Below are positions 26,954 to 37,657 of a DNA stretch of 64,000 nt, one piece after another. The notes beneath the pieces were generated by a model that saw nothing but the letters and a program-made list of their open reading frames with translations, did not search any database and was not told the origin of the DNA. The DNA is from Streptomyces sp. AM 4-1-1 (GTDB lineage: Bacteria; Actinomycetota; Actinomycetes; Streptomycetales; Streptomycetaceae). Both the position numbers and the translations under genes were made by a program. Each line of letters begins with the position of its first letter. Positions within the stretch are counted from its first letter, which is position 1. Where the stretch lies: positions 5,456,001-5,520,000 of the forward strand of contig NZ_CP119145.1 in assembly GCF_029167625.1 (NCBI RefSeq). The letters run 5' to 3'.

Positions 26954-27961
26954 ATGGCCGTGTCATTCTCAAGATCTTCCGAACCGCTCCAGCAGCACGG
27001 CCGGCTCCGCACGGGCGATGTGGACCTCGCCCAGCAGGTCGTGGCCGAGGTGTACGAGCCGCACACGCTGACCCCGGTCGACAGGAACGGCCTCGACGCC
27101 CGCCTGAACGCCGTCCAGCTCGGCGGTGTGACCCTCGGATACCTCACCTACGGCACCGAGGCGCACATCGCGCTCCCGGCGAGCGAGCACTGGTACCACA
27201 TCAACATCACGCTCGCGGGCAGCAGCCTGGTCACGCGCGAGAACGGCGACCGGGGGACGACCCGGGGCATGGCGCACGCGGCGATGCTGCTGCCCCACCG
27301 CGCCCAGACGATCGCCTGGGCGGCGGATGCCGCGCAGTTCGCCCTCAAGATCCCCCGGGCCGATCTGGAGGGGCACCTCGCCGCCCTGACCCGCTCGCAG
27401 GTCACGGGCCCCATCGACTTCGACCTCGTGATCGAACTGGACTCCCGGGCCGGCAAGGGCCTGTTGCGCTGCATCGAATTCGTCAGGACGGAATGGGACG
27501 AGGACGGGGTCCTCGCGCGGAACGCGGACTCCCGCCGCCAGCTCGAATCCATGCTTCTGACGAATCTCCTGGTGGCGGCTGCCGGGCCGCATCAGGCGCT
27601 GCTCCAGCGGACCGACGGGACCCTCAGGTCGAGCACGCTGAAGAGCGCCCTCGACTACATCCACGACCACGCCGGGGAACTCCCGACGCCGACCGATGTG
27701 GCCACGGCGACCGGGGTGAGCGCGCGCACCCTGCAACTGCACTTCCTCAACAACCTGGGCTGCACCCCTTCGCAGTATCTGCGCGACATCAGGCTGCGCG
27801 GGGTCCGCGACGAGCTGCTGTACCCGCGCTCGGCCGAGACGACGGTCACCGACGTGGCCTCGGCGTACGGCTTCCACAACCTGGGACGGTTCTCCTCGCT
27901 GTACAGGTCGGTGTACGCGGAATCCCCGTCGGAGACGCTGCGCAGGACCAGGAGTTCCTGA
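26954..27961 (+). CDS. AraC-family transcriptional regulator
   Basis: A 335-residue regulator. Residues about 20-190 form an AraC-binding-like cupin domain (AraC_binding_2 style), and the C-terminal 105 residues hold two helix-turn-helix motifs, LPTPTDVATATGVSARTLQ and the VTDVASAYGFHNLGRFSSLYR segment typical of AraC proteins. The ATG at 26954 follows GGGGAG by five bases. It faces the aldehyde dehydrogenase gene and is the only regulator close to the flavin monooxygenase cluster, so control of that cluster is likely but only inferred. The 260 bases upstream contain direct repeats. Confidence 0.92.
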   Translation: MAVSFSRSSEPLQQHGRLRTGDVDLAQQVVAEVYEPHTLTPVDRNGLDARLNAVQLGGVTLGYLTYGTEAHIALPASEHWYHINITLAGSSLVTRENGDRGTTRGMAHAAMLLPHRAQTIAWAADAAQFALKIPRADLEGHLAALTRSQVTGPIDFDLVIELDSRAGKGLLRCIEFVRTEWDEDGVLARNADSRRQLESMLLTNLLVAAAGPHQALLQRTDGTLRSSTLKSALDYIHDHAGELPTPTDVATATGVSARTLQLHFLNNLGCTPSQYLRDIRLRGVRDELLYPRSAETTVTDVASAYGFHNLGRFSSLYRSVYAESPSETLRRTRSS

Positions 27962-28116
27962 GCCGCCGGGCACGGAACGGCGCGACCGCCGGCCTTCGGG
28001 CGGGTACGCGGGCGCCTGGGTCCCACGCGGTGCGGTCCCGGAGGCGTGCCGGGACCACCCGTACCGCCGGCCGGGACCGTCGGGAGCCCCCGTACCGGGC
28101 CCGTCGCTCGCGGCCA

Positions 28117-28157
28117 TGGTGGAAGCGGGCCCGTACCGCGCGGACCCGCTTCCACCA
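28117..28157. terminator. bidirectional terminator between the AraC and aldehyde dehydrogenase genes
   Basis: Arms 28117-28129 and 28145-28157 form a perfect 13-bp stem (TGGTGGAAGCGGG with its complement). It is 22 bases beyond the aldehyde dehydrogenase stop and about 155 bases beyond the AraC stop. Confidence 0.65.
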
Positions 28158-28178
28158 CCGAGGCTCACGGCGCCGGGT

Positions 28179-29654
28179 TCACACCACCTGGACGATGTGC
28201 TTGTACTCCTGGAACTCCGTCAGCGCCCGGTTGCCGTTCAGCCGGCCGAGACCGCTCTGCTTGCAGCCGCCCTCCTCGAACTGGTCGAGCACGACGGCCC
28301 AGCCGTTCGTCCACACCGTTCCCGCCTCCAGCGCGTCGGCGAGGCGCAGTCCGCGTGCTCCGTCGGCGGTCCACACCGACGCCGCGAGGCCGTACCGCGT
28401 GGCGTTGGCCTTGCGTACCGCCTCCTCCTCCGACGCGAAGGTCTCGAACGTGGCGACCGGACCGAAGAGTTCCCTCTGTACGAGGGGCGAGTCGGTGTCC
28501 CGCACACCGAGCAGCGCCGGACGGTAGTACGCCCCGTGGGCCAGGCCCTCGTCGTCGGGACGGCCGCCCGCCACGATGACCTCGGCGTCGCCGAGCGATT
28601 CCTCGATCAGCGCCTCCAGCCTGTCCCGGCTCGCGACGTCGATCAGCGGACCCATCTGCGAATCGGGGGCGTCGCCCGGTCCGACCTTGACCCCGCTCAG
28701 GGCCTCGGCGAGCCTCGCCCGCACCTCGTCGGCCACCGACGCCTGTACGAGAACCCGGCTGCCTGTCATGCAGAACTGGCCGCTGAACGTGGTGATCCCG
28801 GCGGCGATCGTCCCCACGGCCGCGTCGAGGTCCGCGTCCTCGAAGACGATCATGGGTGTCTTGCCGCCCAGTTCGAGGGAGAGCCGCTTCAGGGTCGGAC
28901 CGGCGTCCGCCATGATCCGCCGACCGACGTCGGTGCTGCCCGTGTAGCTCAGGGCGGCCACATCGGGCGAGGAGACCAGCAGCTTGGCACCCACGCTGCC
29001 GGACTCGTTGAACACATTGAGCACACCGGCGGGCAACGAGGGGCAGTCCGTGAGGAGTTCGGTGAGCCGGGTGTTGACCAGGGCCGTCTGCGCGGCCATC
29101 TTCATCACCACCGTGCAGCCGGCCGCGAGTGCCGGGGCGAAGGACCGCACGGACAGCACCACCGGGGAGTTCCACGGGACGATGACACCCGCCACACCCA
29201 CCGGCTCCGCCAGCAGGATGGAGTAGACACCCGGGCGCACCCGGCCGCCGCTCCCCGAGTCGGTGAGGGCCTGCGCGGCGTAGTACCGCAGCTTCGACGG
29301 TGTCAGGCTCAGCTCGAAGCGCGCCTCGGGAAGGATCTTGCCGTTCTCCCGGGCGAGCAGGTGCGCGAGCTCGTCGGTCGCGGCCTCGACACGGTCGGCC
29401 ATCTCGCTGAGCACCTGGGCACGCAACTGGCGGTCGGTCCGCCACTGGTGGGTCGCGAAGGTGTCCTTGGCGATCCTGATGGCGTCCTGGACCTGCGCCT
29501 CCTCCACCTCGTAGTAGGTGCCGAGCGTCCGCCCGTCCGCGGGCGAGACGGAGACGCCTGTCGTGGCAGAGGTGACCCACTGCCCGCCGATGTGGTGCCG
29601 GGCGGGTCCTGTCTCCTGGCCGAGGGGCTTGCTTTCCGCGACGTTGGTGGTCAC
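28179..29654 (-). CDS. NAD(P)-dependent aldehyde dehydrogenase
   Basis: A 491-residue aldehyde dehydrogenase with all catalytic residues: Asn162 in VIVPWNSP, Glu261 in SLELGGKTP, and the nucleophile Cys295 in GQFCMTG. The cofactor-binding region has VVMKMAAQT in place of the usual VVLKPSE, so Lys185 is kept but the neighbourhood differs. It oxidises an aldehyde to an acid; the substrate is unknown. GTG at 29654 has AAGGAA upstream. It is the last gene downstream of the flavin-dependent monooxygenase and its reductases, separated from them by 158 bases with a hairpin, so it may be only partly cotranscribed. Confidence 0.93.
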   Translation of the reverse strand: MTTNVAESKPLGQETGPARHHIGGQWVTSATTGVSVSPADGRTLGTYYEVEEAQVQDAIRIAKDTFATHQWRTDRQLRAQVLSEMADRVEAATDELAHLLARENGKILPEARFELSLTPSKLRYYAAQALTDSGSGGRVRPGVYSILLAEPVGVAGVIVPWNSPVVLSVRSFAPALAAGCTVVMKMAAQTALVNTRLTELLTDCPSLPAGVLNVFNESGSVGAKLLVSSPDVAALSYTGSTDVGRRIMADAGPTLKRLSLELGGKTPMIVFEDADLDAAVGTIAAGITTFSGQFCMTGSRVLVQASVADEVRARLAEALSGVKVGPGDAPDSQMGPLIDVASRDRLEALIEESLGDAEVIVAGGRPDDEGLAHGAYYRPALLGVRDTDSPLVQRELFGPVATFETFASEEEAVRKANATRYGLAASVWTADGARGLRLADALEAGTVWTNGWAVVLDQFEEGGCKQSGLGRLNGNRALTEFQEYKHIVQVV

Positions 29655-29784
29655 GACGTTCCTTCCTGCTCACTGCTCGTTGGGCGAAAGCTGGGGTGAG
29701 GGCCTGCGGAGGCCCGGGTGAAGGCTGCTCGGGCGGAGGCTTGGGCGAGGGCGGTTTCTGGGCGGTGCCGGCGGTGCCGGCGGA

Positions 29785-29807
29785 CCGGTGACGCGACGCG
29801 TCACCGG
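29785..29807 (-). terminator. hairpin between the FMN reductase and aldehyde dehydrogenase genes
   Basis: CCGGTGACGCG and CGCGTCACCGG are perfectly complementary around a single base, so the real stem is about 9 bp with a 5-base loop. It starts six bases after the FMN-reductase stop on the minus strand. It may end most transcripts before the aldehyde dehydrogenase gene. Confidence 0.5.
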
Positions 29808-29812
29808 CCGCC

Positions 29813-30376
29813 TCAGCCGGCGGCCCTCTTCGCGTACCGGACCGTCAGTGGGTCGGGACCGAACCGCCGACCGCCCAGACACTCCGAGAGCGTCAGCACC
29901 TGATCGGCGAATTCGCCCAGGGCGGCGAGGACTTCGGCGTCCACCTCGTCCGTGCGGAAGGCCGAGTCCACGAAGAAGGCGCTGTTCGGTGCGGTGACCG
30001 CGCCGAACCAGCCGAGGATGTCGCGGAGATGGCGTTCGGCCGACAGGAAGTGGTGCGGCGCCGCCGCGACGGTGAGAATCCCCACCGGCTTCGAGCGCAG
30101 CGACTCGTTCGGCAGCATGTCGATCAGGAGCTTGAGGGTTCCCGTGATCGATCCGCGATAGACCGGTGAGGCCACGACGACGGCGTCGGCCTCGCCGATC
30201 AGCCTCACCGCGTCCTCGTCCCAGGTGGCCACCACCGGACCGATCGGTTCCCGGGGCCCGATCCGCTCCACGCTCCAGCCGGGGTGACGGTCGCGGACGC
30301 CGTTCTCGACCAGCCCGAGAGCACGTGCCATCCTCCCGGGCGGTGTGGGACTTCCGTAGACGGTTGCGAGTCTCAT
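29813..30376 (-). CDS. NAD(P)H-dependent FMN reductase (flavodoxin-like, SsuE/MsuE type)
   Basis: A 187-residue flavodoxin-fold reductase. The phosphate-binding loop GSPTPPGRMA lies at the first strand, and the flavin-contacting SPVYRGSITGTLKLLIDMLP segment at about 70-90 is typical of SsuE/MsuE-type proteins. It would supply reduced FMN to a two-component monooxygenase. The ATG overlaps the stop of the preceding flavin reductase gene by four bases and has GGGAAG upstream. Having two unrelated flavin reductases in one unit is unusual. Confidence 0.9.
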   Translation of the reverse strand: MRLATVYGSPTPPGRMARALGLVENGVRDRHPGWSVERIGPREPIGPVVATWDEDAVRLIGEADAVVVASPVYRGSITGTLKLLIDMLPNESLRSKPVGILTVAAAPHHFLSAERHLRDILGWFGAVTAPNSAFFVDSAFRTDEVDAEVLAALGEFADQVLTLSECLGGRRFGPDPLTVRYAKRAAG

Positions 30377-30879
30377 CCGATCGCTGCTTCCCTCATGTCG
30401 AATTCGAGGTACCTGCCCCGGTGGAACAGCAGTGGGGCGCCCGCCGTACCGGTTTCCAGTCCGGTGACGGCGGCCACCACGACGGTGTGGTCACCGGCGT
30501 CGATCTCGTCGGTGACGGAACATTCGATCCATGCCAGAGCGCCGCTGATGAGGGGCAACCCGGCCGGGGACGGCCGCCATTCGGTGCCGGCGAACCTGTC
30601 GATACCCGAACGCGCGAACCGGTCGCCGATCGACCGCTGATCCGCGGCCAGCACACTGACCGCGAACCGCCCCGATCTCCGGATGCCCGGCCAGGTCGCC
30701 GACTCCTTCCGCACGCACACCAGCACCAGGGGCGGGTCCAAGGAGAGCGCGGAGAACGATTGGCAGGTGAATCCGGCAGGACCTCCGCGGTCGATCGAGG
30801 TCACCACGGTGACCCCGGTGCAGAAATGGCCGAGCACGGTCCTGTAGTTCCGCACGTCCGCGCCGGAAGAGTTCGTCAT
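30373..30879 (-). CDS. flavin reductase family protein (HpaC/RutF-like)
   Basis: A 168-residue split-barrel flavin reductase. It shows the family pattern: HFCTGVTVVTS near the start, GFTCQSFSALSLDPPLVLVCVRK at about 35-60, SGRFAVSVLAADQ, and the histidine of DAGDHTVVVAAV. It reduces free FMN or FAD with NAD(P)H for a partner monooxygenase. A GGGAGG precedes the ATG. It lies 29 bases downstream of the LLM monooxygenase gene, the expected partner, and is translationally coupled to the second reductase. Confidence 0.92.
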   Translation of the reverse strand: MTNSSGADVRNYRTVLGHFCTGVTVVTSIDRGGPAGFTCQSFSALSLDPPLVLVCVRKESATWPGIRRSGRFAVSVLAADQRSIGDRFARSGIDRFAGTEWRPSPAGLPLISGALAWIECSVTDEIDAGDHTVVVAAVTGLETGTAGAPLLFHRGRYLEFDMREAAIG

Positions 30880-30908
30880 TCCCAGACCTCCCTGATCCCC
30901 TGTCGTTC

Positions 30909-32051
30909 TCAGCCCCGCAGGCCCGCTTCCCTCATCAGGGGGAGAACGCGCTCGCCGAAGTATTCGAGCTCCTGCACGTAATCGAGGAAGCCGATCATCA
31001 TGCCGTCGACACCCGCCTGGGAAAGACCGGCCAACTGCTCGACGATCTGCTCCGGCGTGCCGATCAGCGGATATCCGCCGTAGCCGAGGATGAACCGCTC
31101 CTGGAGGGCCTTGATCCGGTCGAACGAACCGCTCTCGCTCCCGAGCCCGCCCGAGACCATCTTGGCCACCTCCCAGTCCCCCTTTTCGAGGATGTGGTCG
31201 AGGAGAGCCTTCGTCTCCTTCTCGGTGTCACGGCAGATGATGTTGCCGTAGCCGAGAATTCCCAGGTCCCGCTTGTGGGAATGAGCGATGGAACGCACCC
31301 GGGCAGCGGTCTCCTTCGCCTCGGCCGGATCGGCGAAGGCGATGAAGTTGAAGTCGCATTCGCGTGCGCAGAATTCCAGCCCGTCCGGCGAGTTGCCGGC
31401 GTTCACCAGCACGGGGTACGGCTGCTGAATCGGCTTGGGGTCGGAGAAGGCGTCCTTGATGTCGAAGAACTCACCGTGGAAGTTGACGCCCTCGCCCTCG
31501 GTCCACATGCGCTTGGCGATGGTGATCCACTCGGAGCCGTAGCGGTAGCGCGCGTCGTGCTCGCGCTGCGTTCCGCCGAACATTTCCATTTCCGCCTTGT
31601 ACCAGCCCATGGTCATGTTGAGGCCGAAGCGTCCGTTGGAGATGTGGTCGACCGTGACCGATTCCTTCGCCGCGACGATGGGGTTCTTGGTCGGTACGTG
31701 GGTGGTGGAGAACACCATGATGTTCTCGGTCGCCTGGGCGAGACCGGCCGCCCAGGTGTGGGTCTCGAAGTTCGAGCCGTTGAAATTGGTCTCGCCGCCC
31801 ATGCCCCGGTATCTGGCGACCGGGAGCATCGCCTCGAAACCGAGCCTGTCAGCGATCTGCGCGATCTGCTGGGTGTGCTGCCACGAGAGCTCGTACGACG
31901 ACTCGGCGTGGGTCGCCATCAGCCCGTGACTGCAGTTCGAGCCGAATATTCCCAGCTTCATCCTGTTGTCGTTGAACATGGGGACACCGCTGGCACTGCG
32001 CGCCGCGACGAGTTCGTCGTAGGAAAGTCCGGGAGCGGTTCGGGCGTTCAT
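30909..32051 (-). CDS. LLM-class flavin-dependent monooxygenase (RutA/SfnG-like)
   Basis: A 380-residue TIM-barrel flavin monooxygenase. Family features are MKLGIFGSNCSHGL at the first strand, the RGMGGETNFNGSNFETHTWAAGLA region that resembles RutA, VDHISNGRFGLNMTMGWYKAEMEMFG, and a C-terminal GTPEQIVEQLAGLSQAGVDG. RutA-type enzymes use reduced FMN and oxygen to cleave amide or similar bonds; SfnG-type enzymes act on sulfones. The ATG at 32051 follows AGGAGA. Residue Ile35 uses ATA, a rare codon here, and the gene is somewhat less GC-biased than its neighbours. Its two downstream reductases would feed it; the substrate is unknown. Confidence 0.88.
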   Translation of the reverse strand: MNARTAPGLSYDELVAARSASGVPMFNDNRMKLGIFGSNCSHGLMATHAESSYELSWQHTQQIAQIADRLGFEAMLPVARYRGMGGETNFNGSNFETHTWAAGLAQATENIMVFSTTHVPTKNPIVAAKESVTVDHISNGRFGLNMTMGWYKAEMEMFGGTQREHDARYRYGSEWITIAKRMWTEGEGVNFHGEFFDIKDAFSDPKPIQQPYPVLVNAGNSPDGLEFCARECDFNFIAFADPAEAKETAARVRSIAHSHKRDLGILGYGNIICRDTEKETKALLDHILEKGDWEVAKMVSGGLGSESGSFDRIKALQERFILGYGGYPLIGTPEQIVEQLAGLSQAGVDGMMIGFLDYVQELEYFGERVLPLMREAGLRG

Positions 32052-32351
32052 GTCGTCTCCTGTTTTCGTGGCCGCGACACCATCTGGCGGCAGGGTTCGA
32101 AACACGTGACGACAAAGTAGGCAGGAACGTGTGGAAGGGGCTATCCACAATACGAATGCACGGAGGCCGACAAACGAAACACCGGGAAACGGTCATGGCA
32201 CGGGACGGCGCGGGGCGTCGCGCGGGCGACCGGCCGGGGGAGCGGGGGGCCGGGGAAGGCGCGCGGGACCGGGCGTGGGGCGGGCGAATGGGCGAGGGGC
32301 GAGGGTGCGTGATGTGCCGGGGCGGCGGGCGGTCCGTCGCCCCGGCGACGG
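32052..32351. other. 300-base intergenic region upstream of the monooxygenase operon
   Basis: No gene is supported. The part near the monooxygenase start (32052-32190) is AT-richer and promoter-like, with the repeats described separately. The rest (32190-32351) is plain GC-rich DNA up to the end of the DUF427 gene; no terminator was recognised in it. Confidence 0.6.
32098..32182 (-). promoter_or_regulatory. candidate operator region of the flavin monooxygenase operon
   Basis: Two signals lie 47-131 bases before the monooxygenase ATG. TGTGGA (32130-32135) and TCCACA (32144-32149) form a perfect 6-bp inverted repeat with an 8-base spacer. CGAAACAC occurs at 32098-32105 and again in the same orientation at 32175-32182. 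On the minus strand TACTTT at about 32112-32117 could be a -10. Direct repeats are typical targets of AraC-type proteins, one of which is encoded nearby. Confidence 0.4.
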
Positions 32352-32687
32352 TCAGCCGGTGACCACCTCGGTGTCGTAGAAGCAGTAGTGGTTCTTGATC
32401 GCGGCGACCTGCTCCTTCGGCTCCGGATAGGCCCAGACCAGGTCCGCGGCGTCCGGCAGCGACCAGTACGAGGCGTCGCCCTTGAACGGGCAGTGGGTAC
32501 GCGTGTCCGACGGCGTGAGCAGTTCGGCGCGGACGTCCTCCGGCGGCAGGTAGTACCGCGGCGGACAGCCCGTCTCGCGCAGCACGAGCGGACGGTGGCT
32601 CTCGGCGAGCAACTGACCGTCGTGCACCGCGCGGACATGCTCGGTGCCGGGCTCGACGGTGATGCGGTGTCCAGGTGTGGATGTCAT
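32352..32687 (-). CDS. DUF427 domain-containing protein
   Basis: A 111-residue protein with the DUF427 fold: HRITVEPGTEHVRAVHDGQLLAESHRPLVLRE at the start, PPRYYLPPEDVRAELL, then CPFKGDASYWSL and the closing YPEPKEQVAAIKNHYCFYDTEV. The family is common in actinobacteria, forms a small beta-barrel and has no settled function. The ATG at 32687 gives the standard N-terminus; in-frame codons up to 32771 add 28 residues that lack family similarity and would reach the large inverted repeat. It is divergent from the LOG-family gene, with 134 bases between the starts. Confidence 0.88.
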   Translation of the reverse strand: MTSTPGHRITVEPGTEHVRAVHDGQLLAESHRPLVLRETGCPPRYYLPPEDVRAELLTPSDTRTHCPFKGDASYWSLPDAADLVWAYPEPKEQVAAIKNHYCFYDTEVVTG

Positions 32688-32770
32688 ACGTGGTCCAGCC
32701 GCCCCGGACGCCGGATTCTTCCCGGCCGCCGCCGTACGGGTCACGTCGTCACTGTCGGTGGCACCGCTCA

Positions 32771-32814
32771 AGGGCTGTCCCGTCCCTGGTGGAGTACGGG
32801 ACAGCCCTTAGCGT
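32771..32814 (+). promoter_or_regulatory. 13-bp inverted repeat abutting a leaderless promoter
   Basis: AGGGCTGTCCCGT (32771-32783) and its exact complement (32796-32808) flank a 12-base spacer. The right arm ends next to TAGCGT (32809-32814), a TANNNT -10 box seven bases before the ATG of the LOG-family gene. The two flanking genes diverge, so a terminator role makes little sense; an operator over the promoter is the simpler reading. Confidence 0.7.
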
Positions 32815-32821
32815 GGACCCC

Positions 32822-33361
32822 ATGAAGATCTGTGTCTTTCTCTCCGCCGCCGACCTCGACGAGCGCTACACCCGGCCCGCCCGTGAATTCGCCGAACTCC
32901 TCGGCCGGGGCGGCCACACGCTGGTCTGGGGCGGTTCGGAGAGCGGTCTGATGAAGGTCGTCGCGGACGGGGTGCGGGAGTCCGGCGGCCGGCTCGTCGG
33001 CGTATCGGTGGACTTCCTCTCCGCGAAGGCCAGGGCCGACGCCGACGAGATGGTGATCGCGGGGGACCTCGCCGAGCGCAAGGCGCTGCTCCTGGCGAAG
33101 GCGGACGCCGTGGTCATCATGGTGGGCGGCACCGGGACGCTCGACGAGGCGACGGAGATCCTGGAGCTGAAGAAGCACGGCAAGCACATCAAGCCGGTCG
33201 TCCTGCTCAACACGGCGGGCTTCTACGACGGGCTGCGCCAGCAGTTCCAGCGCATGGAGGAGGAGGGCTTCCTGCCCGTACCCCTGACCGACCTGGTCTT
33301 CTTCGCCGAGGACGGCGTGGGCGCCCTCGCCTATCTGGAGGAGTCCCAGGGACTGCGGTGA
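32822..33361 (+). CDS. LOG-family (TIGR00730-like) nucleotide phosphoribohydrolase-type protein
   Basis: A 179-residue Rossmann-fold protein of the LOG/lysine-decarboxylase-like family, which in characterised members releases free base from cytokinin ribotides or AMP. Visible elements are MKICVFLSAADLDERY, LVWGGSESGLMKVVADGV, the MVGGTGTLDEATEIL motif (corresponding to PGGxGTxxE, with Val in place of Pro) and a C-terminal helix. The ATG at 32822 is very probably leaderless, with TAGCGT seven bases upstream and a large inverted repeat just before. The actual substrate is not known. Confidence 0.88.
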   Translation: MKICVFLSAADLDERYTRPAREFAELLGRGGHTLVWGGSESGLMKVVADGVRESGGRLVGVSVDFLSAKARADADEMVIAGDLAERKALLLAKADAVVIMVGGTGTLDEATEILELKKHGKHIKPVVLLNTAGFYDGLRQQFQRMEEEGFLPVPLTDLVFFAEDGVGALAYLEESQGLR

Positions 33362-33442
33362 GCTGCGACGACCCGCGGTGCCCCGCGGGGGCGCGGGCGG
33401 GCCGGGGAGGCCGCGACGGACCGCCGGTGCGATCATCGGTCC

Positions 33443-34132
33443 ATGTCCACTCATCTCATCACCGGCGCGGGCTCCGGTATCGGGGCCGCCGTCACCCGCC
33501 GCCTGCTGGAGCGGGGCGACGACGTCGTGGCGCTGGCCCGGGACGCGGGCCGTGCCAGGGAACTCACCGCGCTCCACCCCGGCGCGCGGACCCTCGTCGG
33601 CGACCTCGGCACCCCCGACCGGCTCTCCTGGGCGTTCGGGCAGCAGACCATGCCGGACCGGATCGACTCCCTCCTGCACGTAGCGGGCGTCGTCGAGCTG
33701 GGCCGGATCGGTGAACTCACGCCCCGGGCATGGCACTTCCAGCTCAACACCAATCTGGTCGCCCCCGCCGAGCTGACCCGCCTCCTGCTGCCGCAGCTGC
33801 GCATGGCCAAGGGCCACGTCCTCTTCGTGAACTCGGGCGCCGGACTCGACGCACACGCCGAGTGGGGCGCGTACGCCGCGAGCAAGCACGGCCTGAAGGC
33901 GCTCGCCGACTCGCTGCGCCACGAGGAACACGCCAACGGCGTCCGGGTGACCTCCGTCTATCCGGGGCGCACCGCGAGCCCGATGCAGGCGAAGGTCCAC
34001 CAGCAGGAGGGCAAGGAGTACGACGCGGACCGCTGGATGGACCCCGGGTCCGTGGCCACGACGATCCTGATGGCCCTCGACCTGCCGCGCGACGCGGAGG
34101 TCAACGACCTGACGGTCCGGCCGGGCCGCTGA
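33443..34132 (+). CDS. short-chain dehydrogenase/reductase
   Basis: A 229-residue classical SDR. The nucleotide-binding motif TGAGSGIG is at 7-14, the catalytic residues are Ser131, Tyr144 and Lys148 in the YAASK motif, and NTNLVAPAE carries the structural Asn. PGRTASPM after the active site is typical. ARD at the end of the second strand suggests NADP(H) preference. The substrate is unknown. It lies 81 bases downstream of the LOG gene and 24 bases before the MetE-like gene, so it may be part of a small transcription unit, although the next gene also has its own -10 element. Confidence 0.92.
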   Translation: MSTHLITGAGSGIGAAVTRRLLERGDDVVALARDAGRARELTALHPGARTLVGDLGTPDRLSWAFGQQTMPDRIDSLLHVAGVVELGRIGELTPRAWHFQLNTNLVAPAELTRLLLPQLRMAKGHVLFVNSGAGLDAHAEWGAYAASKHGLKALADSLRHEEHANGVRVTSVYPGRTASPMQAKVHQQEGKEYDADRWMDPGSVATTILMALDLPRDAEVNDLTVRPGR

Positions 34133-34156
34133 CCGGCCGCCCCGTAGGCTTCCCGT

Positions 34157-37421
<3,265 letters not shown>

Positions 37422-37657
37422 GGTGAAGGACGCGGTCGGCGGGCCACCGCCACCCGTCCGGAGCACGGCGGACCCGGGAAAAGGGTTGGTCCTCATTCGG
37501 GCAAGAGCTGCAGAGCGGTGCCCTTCGGAGCCTTCGGCGGCCTAGTGTTGATGTGTGCGCCTGCCGTGCACGGCTGCGTGGTGGGAATTGGGTCGTGATG
37601 GCATGGGAGCGGGGGCCATCGCGTGACATCGGCACCGCCGGCTGTGAGAGGGACGGA

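Noticed and set aside
32090..32110. GGTTCGAA motif resembling a tRNA T-loop
   Set aside because: No acceptor, D or anticodon stems can be built around it. No other tRNA-like segment was found in the window.
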